A stretch of 10,988 nucleotides of DNA. Origin: Bacillota bacterium. GTDB lineage: Bacteria; Bacillota; Sulfobacillia; RBS10-35; JAJYVN01. The DNA lies in contig JAJYVN010000080.1 of NCBI GenBank assembly GCA_021791995.1, forward strand, positions 1 to 10,988, in the 5' to 3' direction. Positions 1 to 5,641 of the stretch are shown one piece after another (position 1 is the stretch's first letter; each line of letters starts with the position of its first letter). The notes beneath the pieces were generated by a model. The model was not told the DNA's origin. It ran no database searches and was given only the letters and a program-made list of their open reading frames with translations. The translations under genes and the position numbers were made by a program.

Positions 1-197
1 GGGTCGACTCCTTCTCCGCAAGGGGAGAGGGAACCATGGGCAACCGGCGCAAGCCGGATTGGGGCGGCACGAACAACGGTTGTCGCGGTTTGGCAGGCAA
101 ATCGGGCAGCAGTTGACACCACCAAGGCCGCTTCCTCGGAGGTCGCGGAAGCAGGATCCTCAACCCGTGGTTCGGTAGCCTCAACCGTCACAGACAT
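1..197 (-). CDS. Unrecognised gene, 5' part only (runs off the left end)
   Basis: An ATG at 197-195 follows a strong ribosome binding site, AAGGAGG at 206-212, with 8 nt spacing. Another in-frame ATG at 203 lies only 2 nt from that site and is less likely. The frame stays open for 65 codons to the window edge. The visible product starts MSVTVEATEPRVEDPAS, an acidic, low-complexity N-terminus, and then becomes Ala/Val-rich. I see no domain or signal I can name. From about residue 26 the coding sequence lies entirely inside the 121-bp repeat. In the other copy of the repeat the same frame is stopped by TGA at the single mismatch. The gene could belong to a mobile element or be a host gene interrupted by one. 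The start is well supported, the function is unknown. Confidence 0.5.
   Translation of the reverse strand, partial: MSVTVEATEPRVEDPASATSEEAALVVSTAARFACQTATTVVRAAPIRLAPVAHGSLSPCGEGVD
3..123 (+). repeat. Left copy of 121-bp inverted repeat at the window ends
   Basis: This segment reappears as its reverse complement at 10868-10988. The copies are identical except at position 93 (G here, T in the same sense of the other copy), and both diverge abruptly after the sequence ACACCACC. Read on the plus strand it can fold into several small hairpins: CCGGC-GCAA-GCCGG, a purine/pyrimidine hairpin around another GCAA loop near 19-24, and CGGTTTG with CAAATCG. Read on the minus strand it is an open coding frame that belongs to the partial gene starting at 197. 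Its presence at both ends suggests a multicopy element at which the assembly stopped. I do not recognise the family. Confidence 0.9.
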
Positions 198-270
198 GCG
201 CATGGCCTCCTTGTAGTTCGTGACGCGGTGGCGGCGTCGGTGGTTGAAGCGGACAACCAATCAAAGAGGC

Positions 271-294
271 CCCGACCAGCCGGTCGGGGCCACA
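271..294 (-). terminator. Perfect 10-bp hairpin in the leader of the left-end gene
   Basis: GGCCCCGACC and GGTCGGGGCC form a perfect 10-bp stem around the loop AGCC. On the minus strand the hairpin is followed by TCTTTGATT, a modest U-rich tract, so it can act as an intrinsic terminator in that direction. The plus-strand flank (ACACAACTGG) has no U tract. It sits about 70 bp before the start of the gene at 197, so it either stops transcription arriving from upstream or attenuates that gene. No specific anti-terminator structure was identified. Confidence 0.55.
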
Positions 295-317
295 CAACTG
301 GCATCCCGAATGAGCAA

Positions 318-323
318 ACTATA
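318..323 (-). promoter_or_regulatory. Possible -10 element (TATAGT) for the left-end gene
   Basis: TATAGT on the minus strand resembles a -10 hexamer and lies upstream of the hairpin at 271-294 and the gene starting at 197. No convincing -35 hexamer is present 16-18 bp upstream, so this is a weak call. If it is real, the hairpin would lie inside the transcript leader. Confidence 0.25.
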
Positions 324-409
324 TTCAACGACCAGTAGCCCAGCCTCGTACACATTCGGCCAGAAGGGGAGGCGTGACTGAACGGACAGACGGACGGCGT
401 TGATCACAC

Positions 410-430
410 GATGGTCACATGATGGTCACA
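410..430. repeat. Tandem direct repeat GATGGTCACA, 11-bp period
   Basis: GATGGTCACA occurs at 410-419 and again at 421-430, separated by one base. An 11-bp period is close to one helical turn, so both copies would face the same side of the DNA, as in a protein-binding site. It lies in the non-coding region between the tmRNA terminator and the left-end gene. No function can be assigned from two short copies. The rest of 198-543 holds only the two hairpins described and no open frame with a credible start. Confidence 0.6.
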
Positions 431-438
431 GAGCAACA

Positions 439-465
439 GAAAACCCGCCAGAATGGCGGGTTTTC
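439..465 (-). terminator. Intrinsic terminator downstream of ssrA
   Basis: GAAAACCCGCC (439-449) and GGCGGGTTTTC (455-465) pair over 11 bp around the loop AGAAT. The A-tract/U-tract flanks make it look bidirectional. On the minus strand it comes about 80 nt after the CCA end of tmRNA, so it is the natural end of the smpB-ssrA transcript. The 80 nt in between would be trimmed off as the tmRNA 3' trailer. Confidence 0.88.
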
Positions 466-543
466 AACTGGACCAACTGGAGGAACCCGTACTTGCCTCT
501 TCCCCGTCCGGCCTAGAGTATCAAGGCTTTCCGGTCCATTTCC

Positions 544-901
544 TGGTGGAGGTGGGGAGGAGCTGCCCCTCCCGTCCGCGAGCGAACCCACGGCAACATC
601 TACAGGAGTAGTTCCCCTTTAGTTGCTTAGGATGGCGGTCCCCGGGAACGGGGTCCCAATCCATCCGCAGGCGATTATTGTCGCCCGACCGCTATTGCCA
701 TCCCGGTCGGACCGAAGCCCACTCATTTGCGCCCCCGATCGGCCCCGCGGGCACGGGCCGGAGGACGTTGGCTCTACCTTTTTTAGGCGGCCAAAGCAAC
801 AGGTTGATTGGCATTTAACTGCCGTTGCACGGTTGACGAGACGTGCGGCTCGGCCTGCCATCACCGCCGGTTTCTAACCCACGTCGAACCTACGCACCCC
901 C
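544..901 (-). ncRNA. ssrA: Transfer-messenger RNA (tmRNA)
   Basis: tmRNA rescues stalled ribosomes by acting first as an alanyl-tRNA and then as an mRNA for a degradation tag. The 5' end GGGGGTG (901-895) pairs with CACCTCC before ACCA at the 3' end (544-557), giving a 7-bp acceptor stem with one G-U pair and an encoded CCA. The 5' arm contains the family signature GGTTCGACG. An internal reading frame encodes a tag ending in ALAA. The length, 358 nt, is normal. smpB, its protein partner, ends 34 nt upstream. The T-arm is odd: it has the usual GGAC lead-in and a GGGAGG/CCTCCC stem, but the 7-nt loop reads GGCAGCT instead of TTCGANT. The identity is secure from the acceptor stem, tag frame and smpB linkage. 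The exact T-arm pairing is less certain. Confidence 0.92.
783..812 (-). other. tmRNA tag-peptide reading frame (ANQPVALAA-stop)
   Basis: Inside the tmRNA, GCC AAT CAA CCT GTT GCT TTG GCC GCC TAA encodes ANQPVALAA and a stop. Tags normally start with Ala and end with ALAA, the signal read by ClpXP-type proteases, and both hold here. The resume codon is taken as the GCC following GTTAAAT. The length of 9 residues is at the short end for the family. Confidence 0.8.
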
Positions 902-912
902 ATACACCGTTC

Positions 913-918
913 AGTATA
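913..918 (-). promoter_or_regulatory. Possible ssrA promoter -10 element (TATACT)
   Basis: TATACT on the minus strand ends 11 bp before the mature tmRNA 5' end at 901. A start about 7 nt downstream would leave a leader of a few bases for RNase P to remove. The hexamer 17 bp upstream (TGGTGA, inside the end of smpB) is a poor -35, so ssrA may also depend on read-through from the smpB promoter. Confidence 0.45.
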
Positions 919-935
919 CTCCGCGTGGCCTAACT

Positions 936-1448
936 TCACCACTTCCCGCGCCCCGAACGACTGCGGTCCGCGTCACGCGCCTGATCGCGTGCCGCGATTG
1001 CCTCCCGCTTGTCATACTCGTGCTTCCCTCGGCCAAGGCCGATCTCGACCTTGGCCCGACCGCCCTTGAGGTAGAGGCGTAGCGGCACGAGCGTCCTGCC
1101 AGCCTGGTGCGCCCAACGCCACATTTCGTCGATCTCTTCACGATGAACCAAGAGCTTACGGGCGCGAATGGGGTCATGATTCCACCGGTTCCCACCCTCA
1201 AAGAGCGCTACGTGCATGTTAAAGAGGAAAAGCTCACCGTGGTCGACGCGGGCATACGCCTCACGGAGGTCGATCCGCCCCGCACGGATCGACCGGATCT
1301 CCGTACCCTGAAGGGCGATGCCTGCCTCGACCGAGCGATCGATGAAGTAGTCGTAGCGCGCCCGGCGGTTCACCGCCACCGACTCCTCCGCCGGACGCTC
1401 ACTCCGTGCGTTTACGCCGCGAACCCCGTTACGCGCGCCAGATGGCAC
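936..1448 (-). CDS. smpB: SsrA-binding protein SmpB
   Basis: SmpB binds the tRNA-like part of tmRNA and carries it into the A site of stalled ribosomes. The product shows the family hallmarks in order: NRRARYDYFI at the start of the barrel, EAGIALQGTEIRSIRAGRID, then LFLFNMHV, PIRARKLLVHREEI, and a basic C-terminal tail (KHEYDKREAIAARDQARD...) of the kind that probes the mRNA channel. The chosen start is GTG at 1448, with AAGGGGGGAG just upstream and a TATAAT box that would start the RNA near 1465. This gives 170 aa, slightly long for the family. A TTG at 1466 is in frame but sits at the transcript start. A GTG at 1373 behind GGAGGAG would give a 145-aa form. ssrA follows directly, the usual smpB-ssrA order. 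Identity is certain, the start is not. Confidence 0.96.
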   Translation of the reverse strand: MPSGARNGVRGVNARSERPAEESVAVNRRARYDYFIDRSVEAGIALQGTEIRSIRAGRIDLREAYARVDHGELFLFNMHVALFEGGNRWNHDPIRARKLLVHREEIDEMWRWAHQAGRTLVPLRLYLKGGRAKVEIGLGRGKHEYDKREAIAARDQARDADRSRSGRGKW

Positions 1449-1471
1449 CTCGCTCCCCCCTTGCAAGCGGC

Positions 1472-1500
1472 ATTATACCGCCTGCGTGAGGGCGCGGTCG
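1472..1500 (-). promoter_or_regulatory. smpB promoter
   Basis: A perfect TATAAT -10 lies at 1472-1477 on the minus strand. The hexamer 17 bp upstream, CGACCG at 1495-1500, is a weak -35. The predicted start near 1465 leaves a leader of about 17 nt containing AAGGGGGGAG before the GTG at 1448. The promoter overlaps the end of the upstream MoaD-like gene, so smpB has its own promoter and may also be read from upstream. Confidence 0.6.
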
Positions 1501-1502
1501 GT

Positions 1503-1802
1503 TCAATCGGTCGACCCACCAGCCACTGCGGGGAGAATCGATACCCGCGCCCCCGGGGGCAGCACGGTATCCAACCCCTGCAGAAGCCGCACATCATCCT
1601 CGTTGACGAACACATTCACATACTGACAGAGCGATCCGTCCTGGTTACACAGCCGTTCCCGCAACCCCGGATACTCTGCCTCCAACGCGTCAATCAACCC
1701 GCGTAGGCTCTGCGCGTGACCCGTGACCCTTCCCTGCCCACCCGTCAGATTCCGCAGCGGAGCGGGAATCCGCACCGTAACCTCAGACACCTCAGTGGCC
1801 AA
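1503..1802 (-). CDS. MoaD/ThiS-family (beta-grasp) sulfur carrier protein
   Basis: This 99-aa protein has the MoaD-like pattern: VRIPAPLRNLTGG near residue 10, a hydrophobic helix (LRGLIDALEAEYPGLRERL), VNVFVNEDDVRLLQGLDT around 62-79, and VSILPAVAGG at 87-96. The C-terminal diglycine of such proteins is adenylated and converted to a thiocarboxylate that donates sulfur in molybdopterin, thiamin, cysteine or homocysteine synthesis. Three residues (STD) follow the diglycine and would have to be removed before activation. The start is TTG at 1802, preceded by GGAGGAGG with good spacing. It lies 18 nt after the ThrC-like gene, so the two are co-transcribed under the S-box. No moa or thi genes are near. 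A role with the ThrC-like enzyme is inferred by analogy with the CysO-CysM pair. Confidence 0.88.
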   Translation of the reverse strand: MATEVSEVTVRIPAPLRNLTGGQGRVTGHAQSLRGLIDALEAEYPGLRERLCNQDGSLCQYVNVFVNEDDVRLLQGLDTVLPPGARVSILPAVAGGSTD

Positions 1803-1820
1803 TCTCCATCCTCCTCCATG

Positions 1821-3059
1821 TTAAGCAACCGCAGAAGACATCATGGCTTCAAAGGCCTCGATATCCGCGGGAATCTCGCGAATCGACAATCCAGCCGTCG
1901 TAACGGCATCCGGTGTCTTAAGCCCATTGCCCGTGATATACAACACCACGGTCTCATCTGGATCGATCTTGCCGCCTTCGGCCAACCTTTGGGCGCACGC
2001 CACGGTCACACCGCCCGCCGTTTCTGTAAAGATGCCTTCGGTAGACGCCAACAGCCGGATCCCTGCCACAATCTCGTCGTCGGTCGCCATCTCGGCAGCC
2101 CCGCCGCTCGTACGAATGGTCCGGAGCGCAACCTCCCCGTCGGCTGGATTACCGATCGCCAGTGATTTGGCGATCGTGTTCGGCCGCACGGGCGTCACAT
2201 GCTCTCGACCCTCCAAAAACGCGCTACTCACCGGGGCACACCCGGCCGCCTGTGCACCGGACACCCGCGTGTGGCCTGCGGGGATCCACCCGAGCTGCCG
2301 TAGGTCCTCGAACCCGCGAGCCATCTTCGTCAGCACTGAACCGCCCGCGATCGGCGAGACAATGTGGTCCGGCGCGCGCCAGCCTAATTGCTCCGCAGTC
2401 TCGTACGCCAGTGTCTTACTGCCCTCGGCATAGAACGGACGGAGGTTGATATTGGCGAAGGCCCAGCCAAAATTGTCGGCGATCTCCGAGCACACCCGAT
2501 TGACGTGGTCGTAGTCGCCTCGCAGCTTCACAACGTTGCACCCATACACCGCTGCGTTCACAATCTTCGCCGGCTCTAAATCCCATGGGATGAAGACGTA
2601 ACAGTCCATGCCTGCCTTCGCGGCGTGCGCGGCCACCGACGCCGCAAGGTTCCCCGTCGAGGCACAGGCCAGGGTCTTGAATCCGAAGGAACGCGCGACG
2701 TTCACCGCAACCCCCACGACACGATCCTTGAAGGAGTATGTGGGATTAACGGCATCATTCTTGATGTACAGATGGCGGAGGCCCAACGCCTTGCCAAGGT
2801 TATCAGCGCGCAAAAGGGGCGTAAATCCCGTCCCTAGGTCAATCAGGGGCACATCGCCGTCCGGCAGTGGCAACAGGTCCCGATAGCGCCACATGGAGTA
2901 TGGACCATGCTCCACCGCTTGCCGGCTCACCGACCGGGCCAGCCGGTCCCAGTCATAGACCACCTCCAGCGGTCCGAGACACGCACTGCATACATGATTA
3001 GCCGACAGTGGATACTCGGCGTGGCAAATCCGACAACGCAATCCTTGCAAAAACGACAC
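1821..3059 (-). CDS. thrC: Threonine synthase-family PLP enzyme (ThrC or a ThrC-like homocysteine synthase)
   Basis: The family converts O-phosphohomoserine to threonine using PLP. The start chosen is GTG at 3059, with GGGAGGGG 7 nt upstream, giving 412 aa. An ATG at 3179 lies within the leader downstream of the riboswitch and adds unlike sequence. A zinc-ribbon of four cysteines (C9, C12, C24, C27) leads the protein, followed by WRYRDLLPL. The PLP lysine is K111 in NPTYSFKDR, and the phosphate-binding loop is STGNLAAS (134-141). The length and motifs fit threonine synthase well. The context does not fit as well: a SAM-I riboswitch controls it and a sulfur-carrier gene follows 18 nt later. 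Methionine-pathway control suggests it may instead, or also, make homocysteine from O-phosphohomoserine. The family is certain, the reaction is open. Confidence 0.93.
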   Translation of the reverse strand: MSFLQGLRCRICHAEYPLSANHVCSACLGPLEVVYDWDRLARSVSRQAVEHGPYSMWRYRDLLPLPDGDVPLIDLGTGFTPLLRADNLGKALGLRHLYIKNDAVNPTYSFKDRVVGVAVNVARSFGFKTLACASTGNLAASVAAHAAKAGMDCYVFIPWDLEPAKIVNAAVYGCNVVKLRGDYDHVNRVCSEIADNFGWAFANINLRPFYAEGSKTLAYETAEQLGWRAPDHIVSPIAGGSVLTKMARGFEDLRQLGWIPAGHTRVSGAQAAGCAPVSSAFLEGREHVTPVRPNTIAKSLAIGNPADGEVALRTIRTSGGAAEMATDDEIVAGIRLLASTEGIFTETAGGVTVACAQRLAEGGKIDPDETVVLYITGNGLKTPDAVTTAGLSIREIPADIEAFEAMMSSAVA

Positions 3060-3121
3060 GCAACCACCCCTCCCGGCGCCGGATACCGCGGAAGGGGAAA
3101 CGCGGCGACCGGCCTCACAAT

Positions 3122-3151
3122 GAAACGCCCCTTCCTCGAGGAGGAAGAGGC
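3122..3151 (-). terminator. Riboswitch-controlled intrinsic terminator
   Basis: GCCTCTTCCT and AGGAAGGGGC pair over 10 bp (one G-U) around CCTCG, followed by GTTTCATT on the minus strand. The 5' arm, CTTCCTC, is also complementary to GAGGAAG in the 3' P1 strand of the riboswitch. The two pairings exclude each other, as expected for an S-box attenuator: SAM stabilises P1 and frees the terminator. The U tract is short, so termination strength is uncertain. Confidence 0.75.
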
Positions 3152-3170
3152 TCACATCACTATGAGGTCT

Positions 3171-3284
3171 TCCTCTCATCTCTCAGGCCTTTCGGCCTGT
3201 CGGAATTGGCACCGCACTTGCCCATTGCAAGCCGGTTGCCGGGTTTCATCGGGCCAGTCCCTCCACCTCTCTTGATAAGAAGAG
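3171..3284 (-). promoter_or_regulatory. SAM-I (S-box) riboswitch
   Basis: The minus strand carries the S-box signature nearly unchanged: CTTATCAAGAGAGGTGGAGG, then the core CCCGATGAAACCCGGCAACC, GGTGCCAATTCC, and GAGAGATGAGAGG. P1 forms between TCTTCTTATC (3283-3274) and GATGAGAGGA (3180-3171). P3 is CTTGC-AATGG-GCAAG, and P4 is CAGGCC-GAAA-GGCCTG. S-boxes bind S-adenosylmethionine and turn off downstream transcription when it is plentiful. It sits between a promoter at 3309-3337 and a terminator at 3122-3151, upstream of the ThrC-like and MoaD-like genes, placing both under methionine/SAM control. Confidence 0.97.
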
Positions 3285-3308
3285 CCTATATTCAATTGTG
3301 TCCGCCCC

Positions 3309-3337
3309 ACACTACCAGGCAAGGCAGGCCCCGTCAA
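3309..3337 (-). promoter_or_regulatory. Promoter of the S-box / thrC-like / moaD-like operon
   Basis: On the minus strand TTGACG (3332-3337) and TAGTGT (3309-3314) are separated by exactly 17 bp. A start near 3302 would put the riboswitch about 18 nt into the transcript. The -35 lies about 20 bp after the stop of the ABC ATPase gene, and no clear terminator separates them, so some read-through is possible. Confidence 0.65.
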
Positions 3338-3358
3338 GGGCACCCCCTGGATCGGAAG

Positions 3359-4462
3359 CTAGAAGTAAGCCTCCTCTGTCTCCCCATCATACAAGTGCAG
3401 GCGGTTCGGCGCCAGCGTCACGGTCAGGTTATCCCCAGGGCGGACCCGCAGATCCGGAGGGACGCGCGCCGTGATCGGATCCGTGTCGGTGGAAAGCAGG
3501 ACGTGCTGCTCCGCGCCGAGCGGCTCCACCAACTCCACCTGTGTGCGGAACTGCATCTCCGGGTTCTGTTCCTCCCACTCCGAACCGACATGAATGTCTT
3601 CCGGACGAATCCCAAGGTACAACTCCCGCCCCAGCGCATTTCGCACTTCATTGGTGTAGGCGTCCGCCATCCGGAAGCGGAAACCGACCCCCATGAAGTA
3701 GTAGCCGTGTCCAGAGTCCTCCAGTTGGCCCTGCAAGAAGTTCATCGCCGGCGCACCAATGAAACTCGCAACGAACTTGCTGCGCGGATGATCGTAGAGC
3801 TCCTGCGGTGAGGCGACCTGCATAATGACGCCGTCCTGCATCACAACGATGCGGTGCCCCATCGTCATCGCCTCGACCTGATCGTGCGTAACATATACCA
3901 CCGTCGTGGCAACGCGCTGGTGCAGCTTACTGATCTCGGTGCGCATCTGCACACGCAGCTTCGCGTCAAGGTTGCTTAGTGGTTCGTCCATCAGGAACAC
4001 GGCCGGATTGCGCACAATCGCGCGACCGAGGGCGACGCGCTGTTTCTGACCTCCGGAGAGCGCCTTCGTCTGCCGGTTGAGCAACCCACCAATGCTTAGA
4101 ATCTCTGCCGCTTCTTTCACGCGACGATCAATCTCACCCCGCGGAAAGCGGCGGAGGCGCAACCCAAACGCCAGGTTCTCGTATACGTTCATGTGTGGAT
4201 ACAGCGCATAGTTCTGAAAAACCATCGCGATATCCCGGTCTTTCGGCTCCACCTCATTCACCAGCCGATCGCCGATCCAGATCTCACCCGAGGTGATCTC
4301 CTCGAGACCAGCGATCATGCGCAGGGTCGTCGTCTTCCCACAACCGGACGGACCAACCAGAACGAGGAACTCCTTATCCTCGATGTCCAGGTTGATCTCC
4401 TTGACGGCCATCACGTCGCTTCCATACCGCTTGACGAGGTCCTTGAGTTTCACCTGGGCCAT
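3359..4462 (-). CDS. ugpC: Sugar ABC transporter ATP-binding protein, MalK/UgpC/MsmX family
   Basis: This is the cytoplasmic ATPase of a carbohydrate-uptake (CUT1) ABC importer. Over 367 aa it shows Walker A GPSGCGKT (37-44), the Q-loop at VFQNY, signature LSGGQKQR (135-142), Walker B VFLMDEP (155-161), D-loop SNLDAKLR and the switch histidine in VTHDQ. A C-terminal TOBE/OB regulatory region with LGIRPEDIH follows from about residue 240. The length is typical. The ATG at 4462 follows GAGAGGGGA at good spacing. No permease or substrate-binding gene is in the window, so it resembles the stand-alone MsmX-type ATPases that energise several importers. The symbol names the family; the substrate cannot be read from the sequence. 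It begins 127 bp after the operon ending at 4590. Confidence 0.9.
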   Translation of the reverse strand: MAQVKLKDLVKRYGSDVMAVKEINLDIEDKEFLVLVGPSGCGKTTTLRMIAGLEEITSGEIWIGDRLVNEVEPKDRDIAMVFQNYALYPHMNVYENLAFGLRLRRFPRGEIDRRVKEAAEILSIGGLLNRQTKALSGGQKQRVALGRAIVRNPAVFLMDEPLSNLDAKLRVQMRTEISKLHQRVATTVVYVTHDQVEAMTMGHRIVVMQDGVIMQVASPQELYDHPRSKFVASFIGAPAMNFLQGQLEDSGHGYYFMGVGFRFRMADAYTNEVRNALGRELYLGIRPEDIHVGSEWEEQNPEMQFRTQVELVEPLGAEQHVLLSTDTDPITARVPPDLRVRPGDNLTVTLAPNRLHLYDGETEEAYF

Positions 4463-4589
4463 CGCTGTGTCCCCTCTCCAGCCTTCAATCAGGCCACCGG
4501 CATCCTTCGCGTCCGATCCGACTCCATCTGTACACTACACCACCGACCGGGCAAACTCCTTCTCCCCGGTTCACGAAAATGCGCGGGAT

Positions 4590-5612
4590 TCACCCAACCA
4601 CCTGATGCGGTTCCTCCACAAAGTAGCGGACACGTTCCTTCTTGAACTCGTGAGAGCTCCATAGATACTGCCGATCCTCGACTCCGGTGGCCGCCGCGAT
4701 CGCTTCGAGCGTCTGCAGCACCTCCGCGCGGCTCCGCCCATGCACCATCGTATACACATTGTACGGAAAATCGGGATAGGTGGGTCGCTGGTAGCAGTGG
4801 CTCACAGCGGCAAACCCGGCCATAACCGGCCCCACCTCTTCGAGGCGCTCGACGGGAACGCGCCAAACCCCCATCGCGTTGGAGACAAAGCCTGCGTTCT
4901 GGTGCCGCAATACGGCCGCAAAGCGCCGCAACTTGCCGTCCGCCACCATGCGGCGACACCAGGAGAACAACTCCTCCCGATCGCAACCGAGCGCCTCAGA
5001 CCAAACATCAAAGGGACGATGTTCCGTGGGTAGATCCTCTTGTAGCACCCGGATGAACGCAATGTCCCGGGCAGTGAGCGGCACGCCCTTCGCCCGCTCC
5101 AAATCCTGTTCGCTATACGCCGACCGTTCTTCTCGCGCCTCCGGCGCCCGGTCCCCCACCACATCCAGACGCACGCCGATCTTGAAGAGGCGAAGCGTAG
5201 GCAACACACGGACACGTTCCGCCCCCACTTCCCGCCCCAGGTTCTCTGCTGCCGCCGTGACATCTTCCCCCGGAGGAACGGCAAGCGTGAACCACAGGTT
5301 GAAGGAATGGCGGCGAGCGTAGTTGTGGCTCACCCCAGGGTGCCGGTTAATCCGAGCGGCTCCCTGCTCGAGCCGCTCGGCAGGCAGAGCCATCGCGACA
5401 AGCGTGGATGTGTAGCCGAGGGCACGCGTATCAAAGATCGCACTGATCTGGCGGATGACATGCGCTTGGCGGAGCCTCGTGATGCGCTCCACCGTCTCCA
5501 CCGCCGAAATCCCAAGCGAGTCCCCCAAGGCGGTGTACGGCTCCGCCGTGAGAGGGAAATCCTCCTGAATCCGATTCAAGAGCCGTCGATCCAGACCATC
5601 CAACTCCACCAT
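4590..5612 (-). CDS. Fused two-domain siroheme decarboxylase (AhbA-AhbB / NirDL type)
   Basis: Siroheme decarboxylases belong to the Lrp/AsnC fold and remove two acetate carboxyls from siroheme, giving didecarboxysiroheme for alternative heme b or heme d1 synthesis. They usually work as two ~160-aa subunits. Here one 340-aa protein contains both. Domain 1 has an HTH-like part (about 10-55) and ligand motif VSHNYARRHSFNLWFT (95-110). Domain 2 starts near 180 with a second HTH-like part and has VSHCYQRPTYP (270-280) followed by PYNVYTMVHG. ATG at 5612 follows AGGGGGGTGGG. The frame is open farther upstream, but that stretch overlaps yutG and is unrelated. It begins 29 nt after yutG and ends the suf operon. 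An ordinary Lrp regulator is unlikely given both His-x-Tyr-x-Arg motifs. Confidence 0.86.
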   Translation of the reverse strand: MVELDGLDRRLLNRIQEDFPLTAEPYTALGDSLGISAVETVERITRLRQAHVIRQISAIFDTRALGYTSTLVAMALPAERLEQGAARINRHPGVSHNYARRHSFNLWFTLAVPPGEDVTAAAENLGREVGAERVRVLPTLRLFKIGVRLDVVGDRAPEAREERSAYSEQDLERAKGVPLTARDIAFIRVLQEDLPTEHRPFDVWSEALGCDREELFSWCRRMVADGKLRRFAAVLRHQNAGFVSNAMGVWRVPVERLEEVGPVMAGFAAVSHCYQRPTYPDFPYNVYTMVHGRSRAEVLQTLEAIAAATGVEDRQYLWSSHEFKKERVRYFVEEPHQVVG

Positions 5613-5641
5613 ACCGGTCCCACCCCCCTGGGCGTGCAGGG

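Noticed and set aside
619..864. Minus-strand 81-codon open frame
   Set aside because: It lies inside tmRNA in a frame other than that of the tag peptide; no protein is expected.
3060..3179. ThrC-like N-terminal extension to ATG at 3179
   Set aside because: It is translated from the terminator region just after the riboswitch; family similarity and the ribosome binding site both place the start at GTG 3059.
4480..4590. Possible terminator after the siroheme decarboxylase gene
   Set aside because: ACCGGG and CCCGGT can pair but across a 13-nt loop with no U tract, so it is not a convincing intrinsic terminator.
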